NCBI GenBank assembly: GCA_022641735.1
Contig: JALCDQ010000001.1
Location: 186,001-250,000, forward strand
Reading direction: 5' to 3'
Source: Prevotella sp.
GTDB taxonomy: Bacteria > Bacteroidota > Bacteroidia > Bacteroidales > Bacteroidaceae
Length of the DNA stretch: 64,000 nt
Each line of letters begins with the position of its first letter. The first letter of the stretch is position 1. The position numbers and the translations under genes are program-made. Below the pieces are notes generated by a model, which was not told the origin of the DNA, made no database searches, and was given only the letters and a program-made list of their open reading frames with translations. Positions 1 through 8,777 of the stretch are shown piece after piece.

Positions 1-84
1 CCGGCTCTCAGTTTTGCGCCGTTGAATACGAATGTATATTGAGGCTTCTCCGCTTTTTTCTGATAAAATGAAAAACTTTGCCAT
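1..84 (-). CDS. Tyrosine recombinase (integrase), N-terminal 28 codons only
   Basis: The reverse strand opens an ATG at 84 and runs off the left window edge. The visible peptide begins MAKFFILSEKSGEASIYIRI and continues with QRRK. This resembles the N-terminal arm-DNA-binding strand of Bacteroidetes phage/ICE-type tyrosine recombinases (established family knowledge). The catalytic domain lies outside the window, so the family is inferred. Support comes from context: a tRNA-like 3' end lies about 190 bp upstream of the start, the usual arrangement for an integrase next to its attachment site, and a TATCTTTG -7 box sits just upstream. The element would extend to the left of the window. Confidence 0.6.
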   Translation of the reverse strand, partial: MAKFFILSEKSGEASIYIRIQRRKTESR

Positions 85-115
85 AACTTAAAACGTTTAA
101 TTAATATTACTTTTG

Positions 116-123
116 CAAAGATA
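116..123 (-). promoter_or_regulatory. -7 box of the integrase gene
   Basis: TATCTTTG on the minus strand exactly matches the Bacteroidetes TAnnTTTG -7 consensus, 32 bp upstream of the integrase start. Confidence 0.5.
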
Positions 124-135
124 CAAAAATATTTC

Positions 136-157
136 TTTATGCTACATTTATGCTACA
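136..157. repeat. Perfect 11-bp tandem direct repeat, possible integrase arm sites
   Basis: TTTATGCTACA occurs twice head to tail between the integrase promoter and the attachment site. Paired short direct repeats in this position are typical of arm-type recombinase or excisionase binding sites. The function is inferred. Confidence 0.4.
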
Positions 158-273
158 CTAATTTTATTTCGTTTTATCTTATTTAACAATTAAAATCTTA
201 ATATGTTGATTATCAATGAATTATGTTTATCTTACTTTTTATCGTAAAACAATTAAAATATAGGAAATTACGT

Positions 274-292
274 GCGAGTCCCACCCTCCACC
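274..292 (+). other. Attachment site made of a tRNA 3' end (att)
   Basis: GCGAGTCCCACCCTCCACC reads like the 3' half of a T-arm followed by the 3' acceptor strand of a tRNA. The upstream 90 bp do not fold into the rest of a tRNA, so only the 3' end is present. This is the usual mark of integration into the 3' end of a tRNA gene. A C at the discriminator position would fit tRNA-His, but the identity is unresolved. A tmRNA 3' end is less likely. Confidence 0.5.
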
Positions 293-300
293 CTTAGAGG

Positions 301-332
301 TCCTTGCAAGTTAAATACTCGCAAGGATTTTT
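301..332 (+). terminator. Rho-independent terminator of the split tRNA gene
   Basis: TCCTTGC, a 13-nt loop, GCAAGGA and then TTTTT form a short intrinsic terminator 9 bp after the tRNA-like end. It is probably the native terminator of the tRNA that hosts the element. Confidence 0.6.
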
Positions 333-458
333 CTTTATACCTCCCATAATTTGCTATTATTAATCCAATGATGTCAAAGAACACATGAAAGCGTCTGTGG
401 CAGTTTTCTTTTGCTGCCACCTTATTAAGTAGATGCCTCATCCACATAATACAATTGT
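333..458. other. Gene-free stretch with one short inverted repeat
   Basis: GTGGCAG / CTGCCAC, separated by 10 nt, lies at about 392-421. No gene is seen. It could be the end of a decayed mobile element, but no transposase motif is visible. Confidence 0.25.
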
Positions 459-665
459 TTAAGTAGCATACGCGATTGTACTTATCTTCGCTTTCGCCCG
501 CAAAGATACTAAATCAAAAAGCCTTTTCCAAATTTCAGGGCTCGCCAGATGGGCTTTTCTGACTTCGAGACTGTTAAATATGTTTAAGCAGAAAGAGAAA
601 AGTCCGTTATCATGCTTCTGCATCATAGGCATAAAAGACATGGCTGCCATTGATGCCGTACACAT
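459..665 (-). CDS. Small ORF of 68 codons, doubtful
   Basis: An open frame from ATG at 665 encodes a 68-residue peptide ending LRAKAKISTIAYAT. It has no signal peptide, membrane segment or motif that identifies a function. It lies alone between the element boundary and an opposite-facing repeat, with no clear -7 box. It may be an accidental frame inside a repeated intergenic sequence or a decayed element. Low certainty that it is translated. Confidence 0.2.
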   Translation of the reverse strand: MCTASMAAMSFMPMMQKHDNGLFSFCLNIFNSLEVRKAHLASPEIWKRLFDLVSLRAKAKISTIAYAT

Positions 666-726
666 ATTGAATGTGCTTGTGCCTATCTTTGAACTATATA
701 CATGTAGGCCAATTACCTGCTAAAAG

Positions 727-785
727 GCCGTTAGAAAGAAGGTAAAAGACCATTGTTTACCCCCAAAAAGACCATCTTTTACTTT
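727..785. repeat. Dispersed GGTAAAAGACC repeat, short copy a
   Basis: Contains GGTAAAAGACCATTGTTTAC followed closely by AAAGACCATCTTTTAC. Related words recur near 5720, 13880, 31215, 55130 and 62860, always outside genes. This copy lies just past the 3' end of the 258-codon membrane-protein frame. Confidence 0.5.
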
Positions 786-806
786 TGAGGGGATAATGCT
801 TGATAA

Positions 807-1568
807 TCAATGCTTTCGCAGATACTCTTCCTTTCCTGGAAAGGTAAGGTCGCCGAAGGCGCCTTGCCCGAATTCAAAAACTACATATTTATTATATGGG
901 ATGAATTCCTCACCCTCCCTATAGGCTTTGTATTCCTTTGGAGTCATCGCACGATGATAGAGGATAAAACTATACATACCCATACCGACACGCTTATATC
1001 CGATTTCAGTATATTCAGAATGGGAATCTGTTGAAATGGAAATACAACCCAAGTTCTTCAATTTCGCCTTGATATGCTCAAGTTCCTCTTGCGACAAACC
1101 GACAACTTTCATCAAAGAATCTCTTTTTACATTCGCGTCATCCCAATGCTGGGAAATAAGCGTATCATGAGGGGCTTTTACATGGAAAATCGCAATGGTG
1201 TCGTCTTCGAACTCCAAAGTCAGGGTTGATTTGGGAATCAAGGCCTTATGAGTATAAGCCGCAAGAGCATTCAACTCCACTTTGTTGTCCTCATAAAAGC
1301 CCGCCATCTGCTCAGGACTACATTTTTCTGACAGAAAGGAAAACAAGAAAAAGAGGATGTTGAAGATGCCTATTCCAAAGAGAATCCTTTGATTTAGAGT
1401 TCTAAGCCTGCATGATTTGATGAAAATAACTAAAGAGGCTATCACCAAAGGGATAGTAATGAAAAACAATGCAGCCGCGAGAAAGATGATAGTCACGTCT
1501 GTTTTCCATAACGAATATATGAGTATGGTCACCAGAACCATCACGATATACTTCAATAGAAGAATCAT
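807..1568 (-). CDS. Membrane protein of unknown function, three N-terminal TM helices
   Basis: Encodes 253 residues from the ATG at 1568; an in-frame GTG at 1583 would add five residues. ATG is preferred because AGAGG lies about 10 bp upstream of it. The first 95 residues hold three hydrophobic helices (about 2-18, 23-47 and 62-80), followed by a soluble part of about 155 residues with no motif I recognise. The gene starts 19 bp after the stop of the upstream subtilase gene and lacks its own -7 box, so the two are probably co-transcribed. Function is unknown; the soluble part may face the periplasm or cytoplasm depending on topology. Confidence 0.7.
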   Translation of the reverse strand: MILLLKYIVMVLVTILIYSLWKTDVTIIFLAAALFFITIPLVIASLVIFIKSCRLRTLNQRILFGIGIFNILFFLFSFLSEKCSPEQMAGFYEDNKVELNALAAYTHKALIPKSTLTLEFEDDTIAIFHVKAPHDTLISQHWDDANVKRDSLMKVVGLSQEELEHIKAKLKNLGCISISTDSHSEYTEIGYKRVGMGMYSFILYHRAMTPKEYKAYREGEEFIPYNKYVVFEFGQGAFGDLTFPGKEEYLRKH

Positions 1569-1587
1569 TTTATCTTCCTTCACCTCT

Positions 1588-3771
1588 TTAAATTCTTATC
1601 AAAGCAGAGCCCGTTGTCGCCTTAGTATAGCCATTTACCTGCACTGCAAAAACTCCATGAGGAAGAGAAGTGAGGTCTATTTGGTAGCTCTGATTGCCCG
1701 AAGCAAAGGATTTTTGCCTGATTTTCTGTCCTCCTAAAGAATAGACAGCCACTGAAAATCCATGTTCTGCAGGCGCATCAAACGTGATATTGACCTGCTG
1801 ATTATCGATGGGAAGGATGGTGACTTTCGTCGGTTGAGTCGTGGAAAGCCCGGGCACATTGCTCAATTCAAGCACTTTTAAGAGGCCTTTATAGACATCT
1901 ATCTGCCCATAACCATATTCATTATTCGGATAAGAGAGCGAAGCATCAGGATGAGAGCAAGTCTCACTGAACACCTCTTTTATCTTTGCAGGCGTCAAAG
2001 TGGGGTCGGCTTGCAACCAAAGGGCGATAGCGCCTGCAACAGCAGGTGACGACATGGATGTTCCTGAATTATAATTCCATGCATAAGTGCGGCCTCCAAA
2101 CTGGAAATGCTTCTTGTCGGAATGCACAATATCCCAGTTGTTAGGGTGGTTTTCAAGGTAGAAACTGCTGTAAGAGGATATCACGTTTACTCCCGGCGCC
2201 ATCACATCAGGCTTCAAACGACCGTCAAATGTAGGTCCGATAGAAGATGCCGAGTAGCGTTTTCCATTCAATCCGGCCTCATAGACACGATGTTCACCTA
2301 AATAAGTGTAAATGTCTTGCCGATAACCAGTGGCTCCCACGCAAATAACACAAGGCGCACTGGAGGGCGAATGAATGTTATGCGTAGCCTCACCGGCATT
2401 CAGCGAGGCATCAAGGGCATTCTCCGTCAAAGTGCCCGATGACTGATAGAAAGCCACTTCAGCATCTTCTCCCTCCACATCCATGGAAAATGGGCTGGTA
2501 GTGGCATGGGTAATGAGGACATCATAAACACATTCTTCGGCTTTATAGCATGATTTATAGGCGGTAATGAGGATGTTTCCGATGGCCGTGGTGTCTTTCA
2601 GTGTGGAATCTTCCAGTGCCAACAGGTCGGCAGTCTTCAAGGCTATTTCCCCGTTTTCGACACCATAGCCCTTCAAGCGAAGGGTGAATGGCGAGGCCGA
2701 CTTCAGCGTAAAGGCGATGCGGGAGTTAGAAGGAGTGATGAAAGAGCCCATTTTGAGTGTGCCTACAGGCTTGTCGAAATAAGTCTTCTGCTGGCTGTTG
2801 TTGCCCGCTGAAGACACGATGATGCGCCCAGGACCTACTATAGAGTCTAGCATTTCATAATAAAGTTGGTCGTCGCCACGGAAGTCTTCCTCCGAACCTT
2901 CACTGAAAGAGATGACGCACGGTTCATTATGTGCCTTGGCATAATCGAAGATATATTTGAAGCCCAACACATCTGTGGCATACGTGTACTTATAATAATT
3001 GGCAGAATCGATGAGTGCCGCATCTTCAGAAGACGCATTCGCCACTAAGCAAATATCGCTCTCATAAGCCATACCTCTGTATTTTCCGGGCTCATCGGGG
3101 TCCCAACCACCACCTGCAGCGATGCCCAGCGTATGAGTGCCATGCGTCTGGTCGTTGCCATCGCGCGAATGCTGATAGGCCAAAAGGGCATCCGCTCCCA
3201 CATAATCAGCCCCCACATAATAGCTGCTCGGCTTTTGGGAGAGTTGGTCCCAAAGAGCTTTGATGCGATAAGAGGTGGCATCGGCATTATAGAAATTAGG
3301 ATGCGTAAGGTCGAAACCGATGTCCTGAATGCCCACCACAACGCCTTTTCCCGTATAGGCTTGCGGTAGATTCGTACCCTTATAGACCTCCACACCATTC
3401 AGATGAATAGCCATGGAATCCATGGTGAGAGACTTGGAACGGCCTGCCTCGATGCGCTTTACATGGCTTTCAACAGAAAGCGGAGCGAGTTTACTTAAAG
3501 GAATATTCACTATCCAGATATCGCCCGCATGATAAAGAGGCGTGCAACCCTTGTCAAGCAACGTCTGTTCGCCATCCTTGTCGATGCGCACAAAGGCACA
3601 CAACTGTTGTTCCTGCCCATTGGAATTCCATGTCTTCACACGCGTAGGATAACTCTCTTGGGTCAAAGAAAGTTGCCGCACGAGTGTTGACATCTTGCCA
3701 TAAGCAGGCCTCTGAGCACCTATATGCAGGGCAAAGAGGAGCATTAAAAAAGCAAACAGACCTTTTCTCAT
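1588..3771 (-). CDS. Secreted S8 subtilisin-like serine protease with C-terminal sorting-type domain
   Basis: 727 residues from MRKGLFAF. This start is chosen because it begins a clear signal peptide ending near LHIGAQ. The S8 triad is visible: Asp150 in GIQDIGFDLTHP, His210 in DQTHGTHT, Ser572 in NSGTSMSSPAVAG, with an oxyanion-hole Asn near 324 in SAGNN. The N-terminal 130 residues look like a prodomain. The last 80 residues form a beta-rich tail with a PxGVFxVQV-type ending, resembling type IX secretion type A sorting domains (family knowledge), so the enzyme is probably exported to the surface or medium. It may supply peptides or process surface proteins. The membrane-protein gene downstream is likely in the same transcript. 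Confidence 0.9.
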   Translation of the reverse strand: MRKGLFAFLMLLFALHIGAQRPAYGKMSTLVRQLSLTQESYPTRVKTWNSNGQEQQLCAFVRIDKDGEQTLLDKGCTPLYHAGDIWIVNIPLSKLAPLSVESHVKRIEAGRSKSLTMDSMAIHLNGVEVYKGTNLPQAYTGKGVVVGIQDIGFDLTHPNFYNADATSYRIKALWDQLSQKPSSYYVGADYVGADALLAYQHSRDGNDQTHGTHTLGIAAGGGWDPDEPGKYRGMAYESDICLVANASSEDAALIDSANYYKYTYATDVLGFKYIFDYAKAHNEPCVISFSEGSEEDFRGDDQLYYEMLDSIVGPGRIIVSSAGNNSQQKTYFDKPVGTLKMGSFITPSNSRIAFTLKSASPFTLRLKGYGVENGEIALKTADLLALEDSTLKDTTAIGNILITAYKSCYKAEECVYDVLITHATTSPFSMDVEGEDAEVAFYQSSGTLTENALDASLNAGEATHNIHSPSSAPCVICVGATGYRQDIYTYLGEHRVYEAGLNGKRYSASSIGPTFDGRLKPDVMAPGVNVISSYSSFYLENHPNNWDIVHSDKKHFQFGGRTYAWNYNSGTSMSSPAVAGAIALWLQADPTLTPAKIKEVFSETCSHPDASLSYPNNEYGYGQIDVYKGLLKVLELSNVPGLSTTQPTKVTILPIDNQQVNITFDAPAEHGFSVAVYSLGGQKIRQKSFASGNQSYQIDLTSLPHGVFAVQVNGYTKATTGSALIRI

Positions 3772-3861
3772 ATCGCAAAGTAAATAAAAAAAACTCATAT
3801 CTGCAAATATTGAAAGAGATATTTTCTTGTAAGTATCGGCGGATATGTCGAGGATTTTTCG

Positions 3862-3869
3862 TATATTTG
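3862..3869 (+). promoter_or_regulatory. -7 box of slyD-aroC
   Basis: TATATTTG matches TAnnTTTG, 27 bp before the slyD start. Confidence 0.65.
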
Positions 3870-3896
3870 CAACCAAATACAATACAAACTGACAAA

Positions 3897-4493
3897 ATGG
3901 ACAAGAAGACAAACAAATTCATCAATGTAGCCTATGAGCTCTATGATGTCACAGAGGCTAATGCCACGCTTATAGAGAAGACCTCTACAGACAATCCTTT
4001 CATCTTTATCAGTGGCTTTGGAGTCACTCTTGAGGACTTTGAGAAGGCTGTGGAGAATCTGAATGAAGGTGAGGAATTCGACTTCACGCTCACTCCCGAG
4101 CAGGCTTATGGCGGCTATGTGGAAGAGCGGGTGCTGGACCTTGACAAGCAAATCTTCACTATTGACGGCCATTTTGACAGTGAACGCATCCATAAAGATG
4201 CCATCGTTCCTCTGCAAAATGAAGACGGCAACCGCTTTATGGGGCATGTTCTTGACATCTCGGAAGATAAGGTGAAAGTGGACCTCAACCATCCTTTGGC
4301 AGGTAAGACACTGCACTTCAAAGGGCACATCGTGGACAGTCACGAGGCTACCAATGAGGAATTGGAGCAGTATGCAAAGCTTCTCAGCGGCGAAGGTGGC
4401 TGTGGCGGCAACTGTGGAAAATGCGGTGGTGACTGTGAAGGCACGTGTGATGGCAGTTGCGGAGATGGTAACGGCTGTGATAAATGTAACTAA
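3897..4493 (+). CDS. slyD: FKBP-type peptidyl-prolyl isomerase SlyD with Cys-rich metal-binding tail
   Basis: 198 residues from MDKKTNKF; this start follows the -7 box, whereas the longer open frame does not. Residues 1-70 and 120-150 form the FKBP fold, interrupted by the insert-in-flap chaperone domain typical of SlyD (about 70-120). The last 34 residues are Gly-rich with eight Cys (GGCGG, CGKC, GCDKC), giving a nickel/zinc-binding tail in which Cys replaces the His of the E. coli protein. It catalyses prolyl cis-trans isomerisation and acts as a cytoplasmic metallochaperone. The stop overlaps the next start as TAATG, so it is translationally coupled to aroC. Confidence 0.92.
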   Translation: MDKKTNKFINVAYELYDVTEANATLIEKTSTDNPFIFISGFGVTLEDFEKAVENLNEGEEFDFTLTPEQAYGGYVEERVLDLDKQIFTIDGHFDSERIHKDAIVPLQNEDGNRFMGHVLDISEDKVKVDLNHPLAGKTLHFKGHIVDSHEATNEELEQYAKLLSGEGGCGGNCGKCGGDCEGTCDGSCGDGNGCDKCN

Positions 4494-5569
4494 TGAGCAA
4501 TACGATAGGTCATATTCTGCAACTCACAACCTTTGGAGAAAGCCATGGTGAGGCTATCGGAGGAGTGATAGATGGTTATCCTTCAGGCATTGAAATCGAT
4601 GAAGATTTCATTCAGAAGGAGCTCAATCGCCGCCGTCCCGGCCAAAGCAAGATAACCACCCAACGGCAGGAAGCCGACAAGGTGGAATTCCTGAGCGGCA
4701 TCTTTGAGGGCAAATCGACGGGTGCACCGATTGGCTTCATCGTGAGAAACACCAATCAGCACTCTCAGGATTACGAGGAAATGAAGGCTCTTTTCAGGCC
4801 TTCACACGCAGATTACACCTATTATAATAAGTATGGCATCCGTGATTATCGAGGTGGAGGGCGTTCTTCTGCCCGCATCACCATCAGCCGTTGTGTAGGC
4901 GGAGCCTTGGCTAAGCTGGCTCTGAAACAACTGAATATCAGCATACAAGCCTACACTTCGCAGGTGGGAAACATCGCTCTCGAAAACGATTATCATCGTT
5001 ATGACCTCTCAAAAACGGAGGAAAGCATCATCAGATGCCCCGATGAGGAGAAGTCGAAACAGATGGAAGACCTCATCTTGCAGGTGAAAAAGGACGGAGA
5101 CACTATCGGTGGAGTGATAACGTGCATCATCAAAGGCTGCCCGATAGGCCTTGGTGAGCCTGAATTCGGCAAACTTCACGCCCAATTAGGAGCAGCAATG
5201 CTCAGCATCAATGCCGTGAAAGGCTTTGAATATGGCGATGGTTTTGCAGGCACGCAGATGCGCGGAAGCGAGGTAAACGACGAGTTTATCCGAAAAGACG
5301 ACGGCATCCATACCGCCACCAATCATAGCGGAGGTATCCAGGGAGGCATCAGCAACGGAGAAGACATCTATTTTCGGGTGGCCTTCAAGCCTGTTGCTAC
5401 CTTGCTGAAGACCCAAAATACGGTGGATACGGAGGGCAATCCTACCCTTCTGAAAGCCAAAGGAAGACACGACCCTTGCGTTCTTCCAAGAGCCGTTCCC
5501 ATAGTGGAAGCCATGGCAGCAATGGTGATTCTGGACAACTATCTCCTTCAAAAGACCACGATACTGTAG
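4493..5569 (+). CDS. aroC: Chorismate synthase
   Basis: 358 residues, normal length for the family. It converts 5-enolpyruvylshikimate-3-phosphate to chorismate using reduced FMN, the last common step to the aromatic amino acids. Recognisable signatures: [15 protein letters not shown] at the N-terminus, [11 protein letters not shown], and [18 protein letters not shown]. Near the C-terminus, KGRHDPC is present. The start overlaps the slyD stop by one base, so both share the promoter at 3862. No terminator is obvious after the stop. Confidence 0.97.
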   Translation: MSNTIGHILQLTTFGESHGEAIGGVIDGYPSGIEIDEDFIQKELNRRRPGQSKITTQRQEADKVEFLSGIFEGKSTGAPIGFIVRNTNQHSQDYEEMKALFRPSHADYTYYNKYGIRDYRGGGRSSARITISRCVGGALAKLALKQLNISIQAYTSQVGNIALENDYHRYDLSKTEESIIRCPDEEKSKQMEDLILQVKKDGDTIGGVITCIIKGCPIGLGEPEFGKLHAQLGAAMLSINAVKGFEYGDGFAGTQMRGSEVNDEFIRKDDGIHTATNHSGGIQGGISNGEDIYFRVAFKPVATLLKTQNTVDTEGNPTLLKAKGRHDPCVLPRAVPIVEAMAAMVILDNYLLQKTTIL

Positions 5570-5910
5570 TCTTTCAATCTCCAAAAGATAAACTCTTAAG
5601 AAGCAATTTCATACTTTGGGGGATAAGGTTAACTATCCTCTGATTTTGTTTTTCTATGGAAAACAGCGTGTTTCTCTATGGAAAACAGTCTGTTTTTCTA
5701 TGGAAAACAAAGCCAAACAACCATCTTTTACCCTATGGAACAATATTATCGGCCTCGTGAAAAGATATATTTCAACCAATTACAAAGCGTTCTCAGGCAG
5801 TCTGTCGCTCCTTGTTGCACTTTCCGAAAACAATTTAGAAGGTTGCTATATCTTTTTATCTTCAAAAATCATGGTTATCTCGGAAAATCTTGTTATCTTC
5901 GCATCAGATT
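5570..5910. other. Intergenic region aroC to lysozyme
   Basis: 341 bp with the tandem 22-bp array and a short dispersed-repeat fragment. A TATCTTCG close to the start of the next gene (about 5892) is a one-mismatch -7 box. Short open frames here lack coding character. Confidence 0.4.
5649..5714 (+). repeat. Three tandem 22-bp repeats
   Basis: Three head-to-tail 22-bp units share the core CTATGGAAAACA, preceded by TTTTT or TTTCT. Units are 5649-5670, 5671-5692 and 5693-5714. Each differs at only a few positions, mainly the last four bases. The core word recurs in part as CCCTATGGAACA just downstream, after a short copy of the dispersed GGTAAAAGA repeat in inverse orientation (about 5716-5736). 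Confidence 0.8.
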
Positions 5911-7815
5911 ATGGACTATAAGAAGTTACTTGGCATCTTTAAGCACCGCAAGACAGTAAGTATATTGATTGCAGTGGCTATAGGCCTGCTTATCTGGCGT
6001 CTCTGGATTCCTTCTGACAGAATCATGATGAAGAGCACTGCCTTGATTGAGCATGCCTCGGCTTATGAACTGCATATCAAAGGGAAGGCTGTGCTCACCT
6101 TCGATGCCGACACCACTTATACTCCAGCTGTTTGGAGCAATCGTTTTTGGCTGTTGCCCTCCTGTCTTGGCAGGGTAGTCAGTGCTCCTTACTGGCGTCG
6201 GGATTCCCTTTCTCACATGACTTCAGCGGAATTAAGCCAATGGATTGAGCAAAAATTAGACCTCAATAAAGCAGTGCTCAAAGGACTCAAGAGGGAAGAT
6301 GCGGAGCTCAATTATTACCGTAGGGTGCATGGAGTGCAGGATATTGGCTACAACGAGATAGCCCGCCATGCCTTTAAAATCAAGGTCGGCATGGACACTC
6401 TTCGTTATACGATAGCCATGCTGCAAAAAGCAGCTAAAAGCGACAGCGTCACTCTGATACTAAACCGACACTATAAGGTGATATTCAAGACAGGTGGACG
6501 ATTGCGTGAAGAGGCCTGCACATGGGATAATCAGGGCAGTGAGGCGAGCTATATGCGGTTTCGCACCATCACAAAGCTCAAGCCTTTGGGTGTCCGCGCT
6601 ATCAGTCTTTGGCCTTGGATAAGTAATATTCACGAGCAATATTATCTTTCTCATTTTGCAAAAAACGGTTATCTGGCTTGTAAAAGGCCACATATCACCA
6701 ACTTTCTGACGATTCAGAGCGATGCTGTCGATGGCTTTTTACCCAAAGATTATTCAGGTTTCTGGGTGCTATATGAGCATGGCTGCATCGTATATGAAGG
6801 CATGTTGAAACGAGGAAAACGTGAGGGCGAGGGCGAGATGACCGATTCCAAAGGCCGTCATATCACGGGATTTTTCGCCGCAGATACCTTATATTACGGG
6901 GAAAGACAAGACTCCGCAGGCACTTACAAAGGAGAAATGAACCGCCATGGAGTGGCTATGGGGCATGGTACCTACCTTGATGATGCGAGCGCATTCTATG
7001 AGGGAAAGTGGAAAAACGACCTTCGCTATGGCTTCGGTTATTCTATCGGACCTCACACTTATCTGCGTGCAGGAGAATGGCAAGCGGATGTCTATAAGGG
7101 TGAACGTCTCGTTTACACCTCTGAACGCATCTATGGCATCGACATTTCGCGGTTTCAACATGAGATTGGAAAGAAGAAATACCCCATCGATTGGGGTAAA
7201 CTGCGCATCCTTCACTTAGGTACACTCAGTAGAAAGCAGGTGAAGGGAAGGGTAAATTACCCCATTTCCTTCCTCTATATCAAAACTACGGAAGGGACGA
7301 CCATACGCAATGCTCATTATAAAAACGATTATCAGGAGGCAAAGAAACATCATTTGCGGGTAGGAAGTTATCACTTCTTCTCCACAACTTCCGCTGCAAG
7401 TCTGCAAGCAAAATACTTCTTGCAGAATGCGCAATTTCAACGGGGAGACCTGCCACCGGTGCTTGACCTTGAGCCCTACCCTTCACAGATACGCAAAATG
7501 GGAGGTGAAGCTGTCTTATGGGCAAGAGTCAGGACCTGGCTAAGCATCATAGAGCAACGTACAGGAGTAAAACCAGTGCTCTATATAAGCCAGTCTTTCG
7601 TCAATAATTATCTTCCTTATGCACCAGATATCAAAAAGAACTATCCCGTATGGATAGCCCGTTATGGCGAATATAAGCCCGACGTGAGGCTTGTATTTTG
7701 GCAACTGAGCCCTGACGGAAAAGTAAATGGCATCAAGGGAAAGGTGGATATCAATGTATTCAATGGCTATCGCCAGGAATATCATCAATTTCTCAAGAAA
7801 TCAACCATCAGATAA
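5911..7815 (+). CDS. Membrane-anchored MORN-repeat / GH25 lysozyme-like protein
   Basis: 634 residues from MDYKKLLG. A single N-terminal helix (about 16-32) anchors it. Residues 40-280 are unrecognised. Residues 285-400 carry MORN-type repeats (YEGMLKRGKREGEG, TYKGEMNRHG, YEGKWKNDLRYGFG). Residues 405-634 are a glycoside hydrolase family 25 domain: YGIDISRFQ with Asp411, and the catalytic pair in DLEP (Asp519, Glu521). GH25 enzymes cleave the MurNAc-GlcNAc bond of peptidoglycan. A membrane tether plus MORN repeats suggests wall remodelling held near the inner membrane rather than secretion. It is convergent with pyrD, with a 50-bp gap. Confidence 0.85.
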   Translation: MDYKKLLGIFKHRKTVSILIAVAIGLLIWRLWIPSDRIMMKSTALIEHASAYELHIKGKAVLTFDADTTYTPAVWSNRFWLLPSCLGRVVSAPYWRRDSLSHMTSAELSQWIEQKLDLNKAVLKGLKREDAELNYYRRVHGVQDIGYNEIARHAFKIKVGMDTLRYTIAMLQKAAKSDSVTLILNRHYKVIFKTGGRLREEACTWDNQGSEASYMRFRTITKLKPLGVRAISLWPWISNIHEQYYLSHFAKNGYLACKRPHITNFLTIQSDAVDGFLPKDYSGFWVLYEHGCIVYEGMLKRGKREGEGEMTDSKGRHITGFFAADTLYYGERQDSAGTYKGEMNRHGVAMGHGTYLDDASAFYEGKWKNDLRYGFGYSIGPHTYLRAGEWQADVYKGERLVYTSERIYGIDISRFQHEIGKKKYPIDWGKLRILHLGTLSRKQVKGRVNYPISFLYIKTTEGTTIRNAHYKNDYQEAKKHHLRVGSYHFFSTTSAASLQAKYFLQNAQFQRGDLPPVLDLEPYPSQIRKMGGEAVLWARVRTWLSIIEQRTGVKPVLYISQSFVNNYLPYAPDIKKNYPVWIARYGEYKPDVRLVFWQLSPDGKVNGIKGKVDINVFNGYRQEYHQFLKKSTIR

Positions 7816-7865
7816 TCAGAGGGGAACAAATGTTTCTGACCTCTATAGACGTTATTCTGAAGGTT

Positions 7866-8777
7866 TTAGTCTTCCAATGCTCCGATGATTTCCGTTACTG
7901 ACTTACAGCCATGACTGTCGAGCCAATCATTGAGACCAGTGATAACTTTCATGGTAACCGATGGGTCCAAGAAGTTTGCAGTGCCGATTTCGATTGCCGT
8001 AGCACCAGCCATAAGAAACTCTATTGCATCCTTAGCATTGCAGATTCCACCCAATCCTACAACAGGAATCTTCACTGCCTTGGCTACTTGCCACACCATT
8101 CTCAAGGCTACAGGCTTCACTGCAGGGCCACTAAGACCACCCGTATGGATGCTCAAGAGAGGCTTGCGCTTCTCAATATCTATCGCCATACCCATCAAAG
8201 TGTTGATAAGCGAAACGCTATCTGCACCTTCCGCTTCACAGGCTTTCGCAATATCTGCAATATCTGTGACATTAGGAGAAAGCTTCACAATGAGCGTTTT
8301 ATGATAACGGGCACGTACCGCTTTCACCACACTGGCAGCTCCTGCACAAGAAACGCCAAATGCCATACCGCCTTCTTTCACATTCGGGCAAGATATATTC
8401 AATTCAATGGCGGGTATCTTGTCGAGGGCTTCAATTCGAGAAGCACATTCGGCATAGTCTTCGGGTGAATTTCCGCTCACATTGACAATCATATTCGTAC
8501 CGATATCTTTGATTTGCGGGTAAATATTACGGCAAAAATAGTCGACTCCTTTATTTTGAAGTCCTACACAATTGAGCATTCCTGATGCTGTTTCTGCCAT
8601 TCTTGGATAGTCATTTCCTTCACGAGGATGAAGGGTTGTACCCTTCACAATAATCGCTCCAAGTTGCTCAAGAGATACGAAATCAGCAAACTCAAGACCA
8701 TAGCCAAATGTTCCTGAAGCTGTCATCACAGGATTGCGTAATTCTAATTCATTTATCTTTACATTTAGATCTGCCAT
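7866..8777 (-). CDS. pyrD: Dihydroorotate dehydrogenase, class 1B catalytic subunit
   Basis: 303 residues. It oxidises dihydroorotate to orotate in pyrimidine synthesis, with FMN. Signature: [13 protein letters not shown] with the catalytic-base Cys130 that defines class 1 enzymes. The FMN phosphate-binding region [19 protein letters not shown] is near residue 245. The partner electron-transfer subunit PyrK is encoded immediately upstream, and the two genes overlap by 13 bp, so this is the NAD-linked PyrD2K2 form. Cytoplasmic. Confidence 0.95.
   Translation of the reverse strand: MADLNVKINELELRNPVMTASGTFGYGLEFADFVSLEQLGAIIVKGTTLHPREGNDYPRMAETASGMLNCVGLQNKGVDYFCRNIYPQIKDIGTNMIVNVSGNSPEDYAECASRIEALDKIPAIELNISCPNVKEGGMAFGVSCAGAASVVKAVRARYHKTLIVKLSPNVTDIADIAKACEAEGADSVSLINTLMGMAIDIEKRKPLLSIHTGGLSGPAVKPVALRMVWQVAKAVKIPVVGLGGICNAKDAIEFLMAGATAIEIGTANFLDPSVTMKVITGLNDWLDSHGCKSVTEIIGALED

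Noticed and set aside
274..292. tmRNA 3' end
   Set aside because: The acceptor end differs from the CAACTCCCGCCAGCTCCACC type known in Bacteroides, and no tag-peptide region lies upstream.
5649..5714. CRISPR array
   Set aside because: Units are contiguous with no spacers and no cas genes are near.
5616..5921. 101-codon frame over the 22-bp repeats
   Set aside because: Made of the repeat words read through; no coding character and it overlaps the next gene's promoter.
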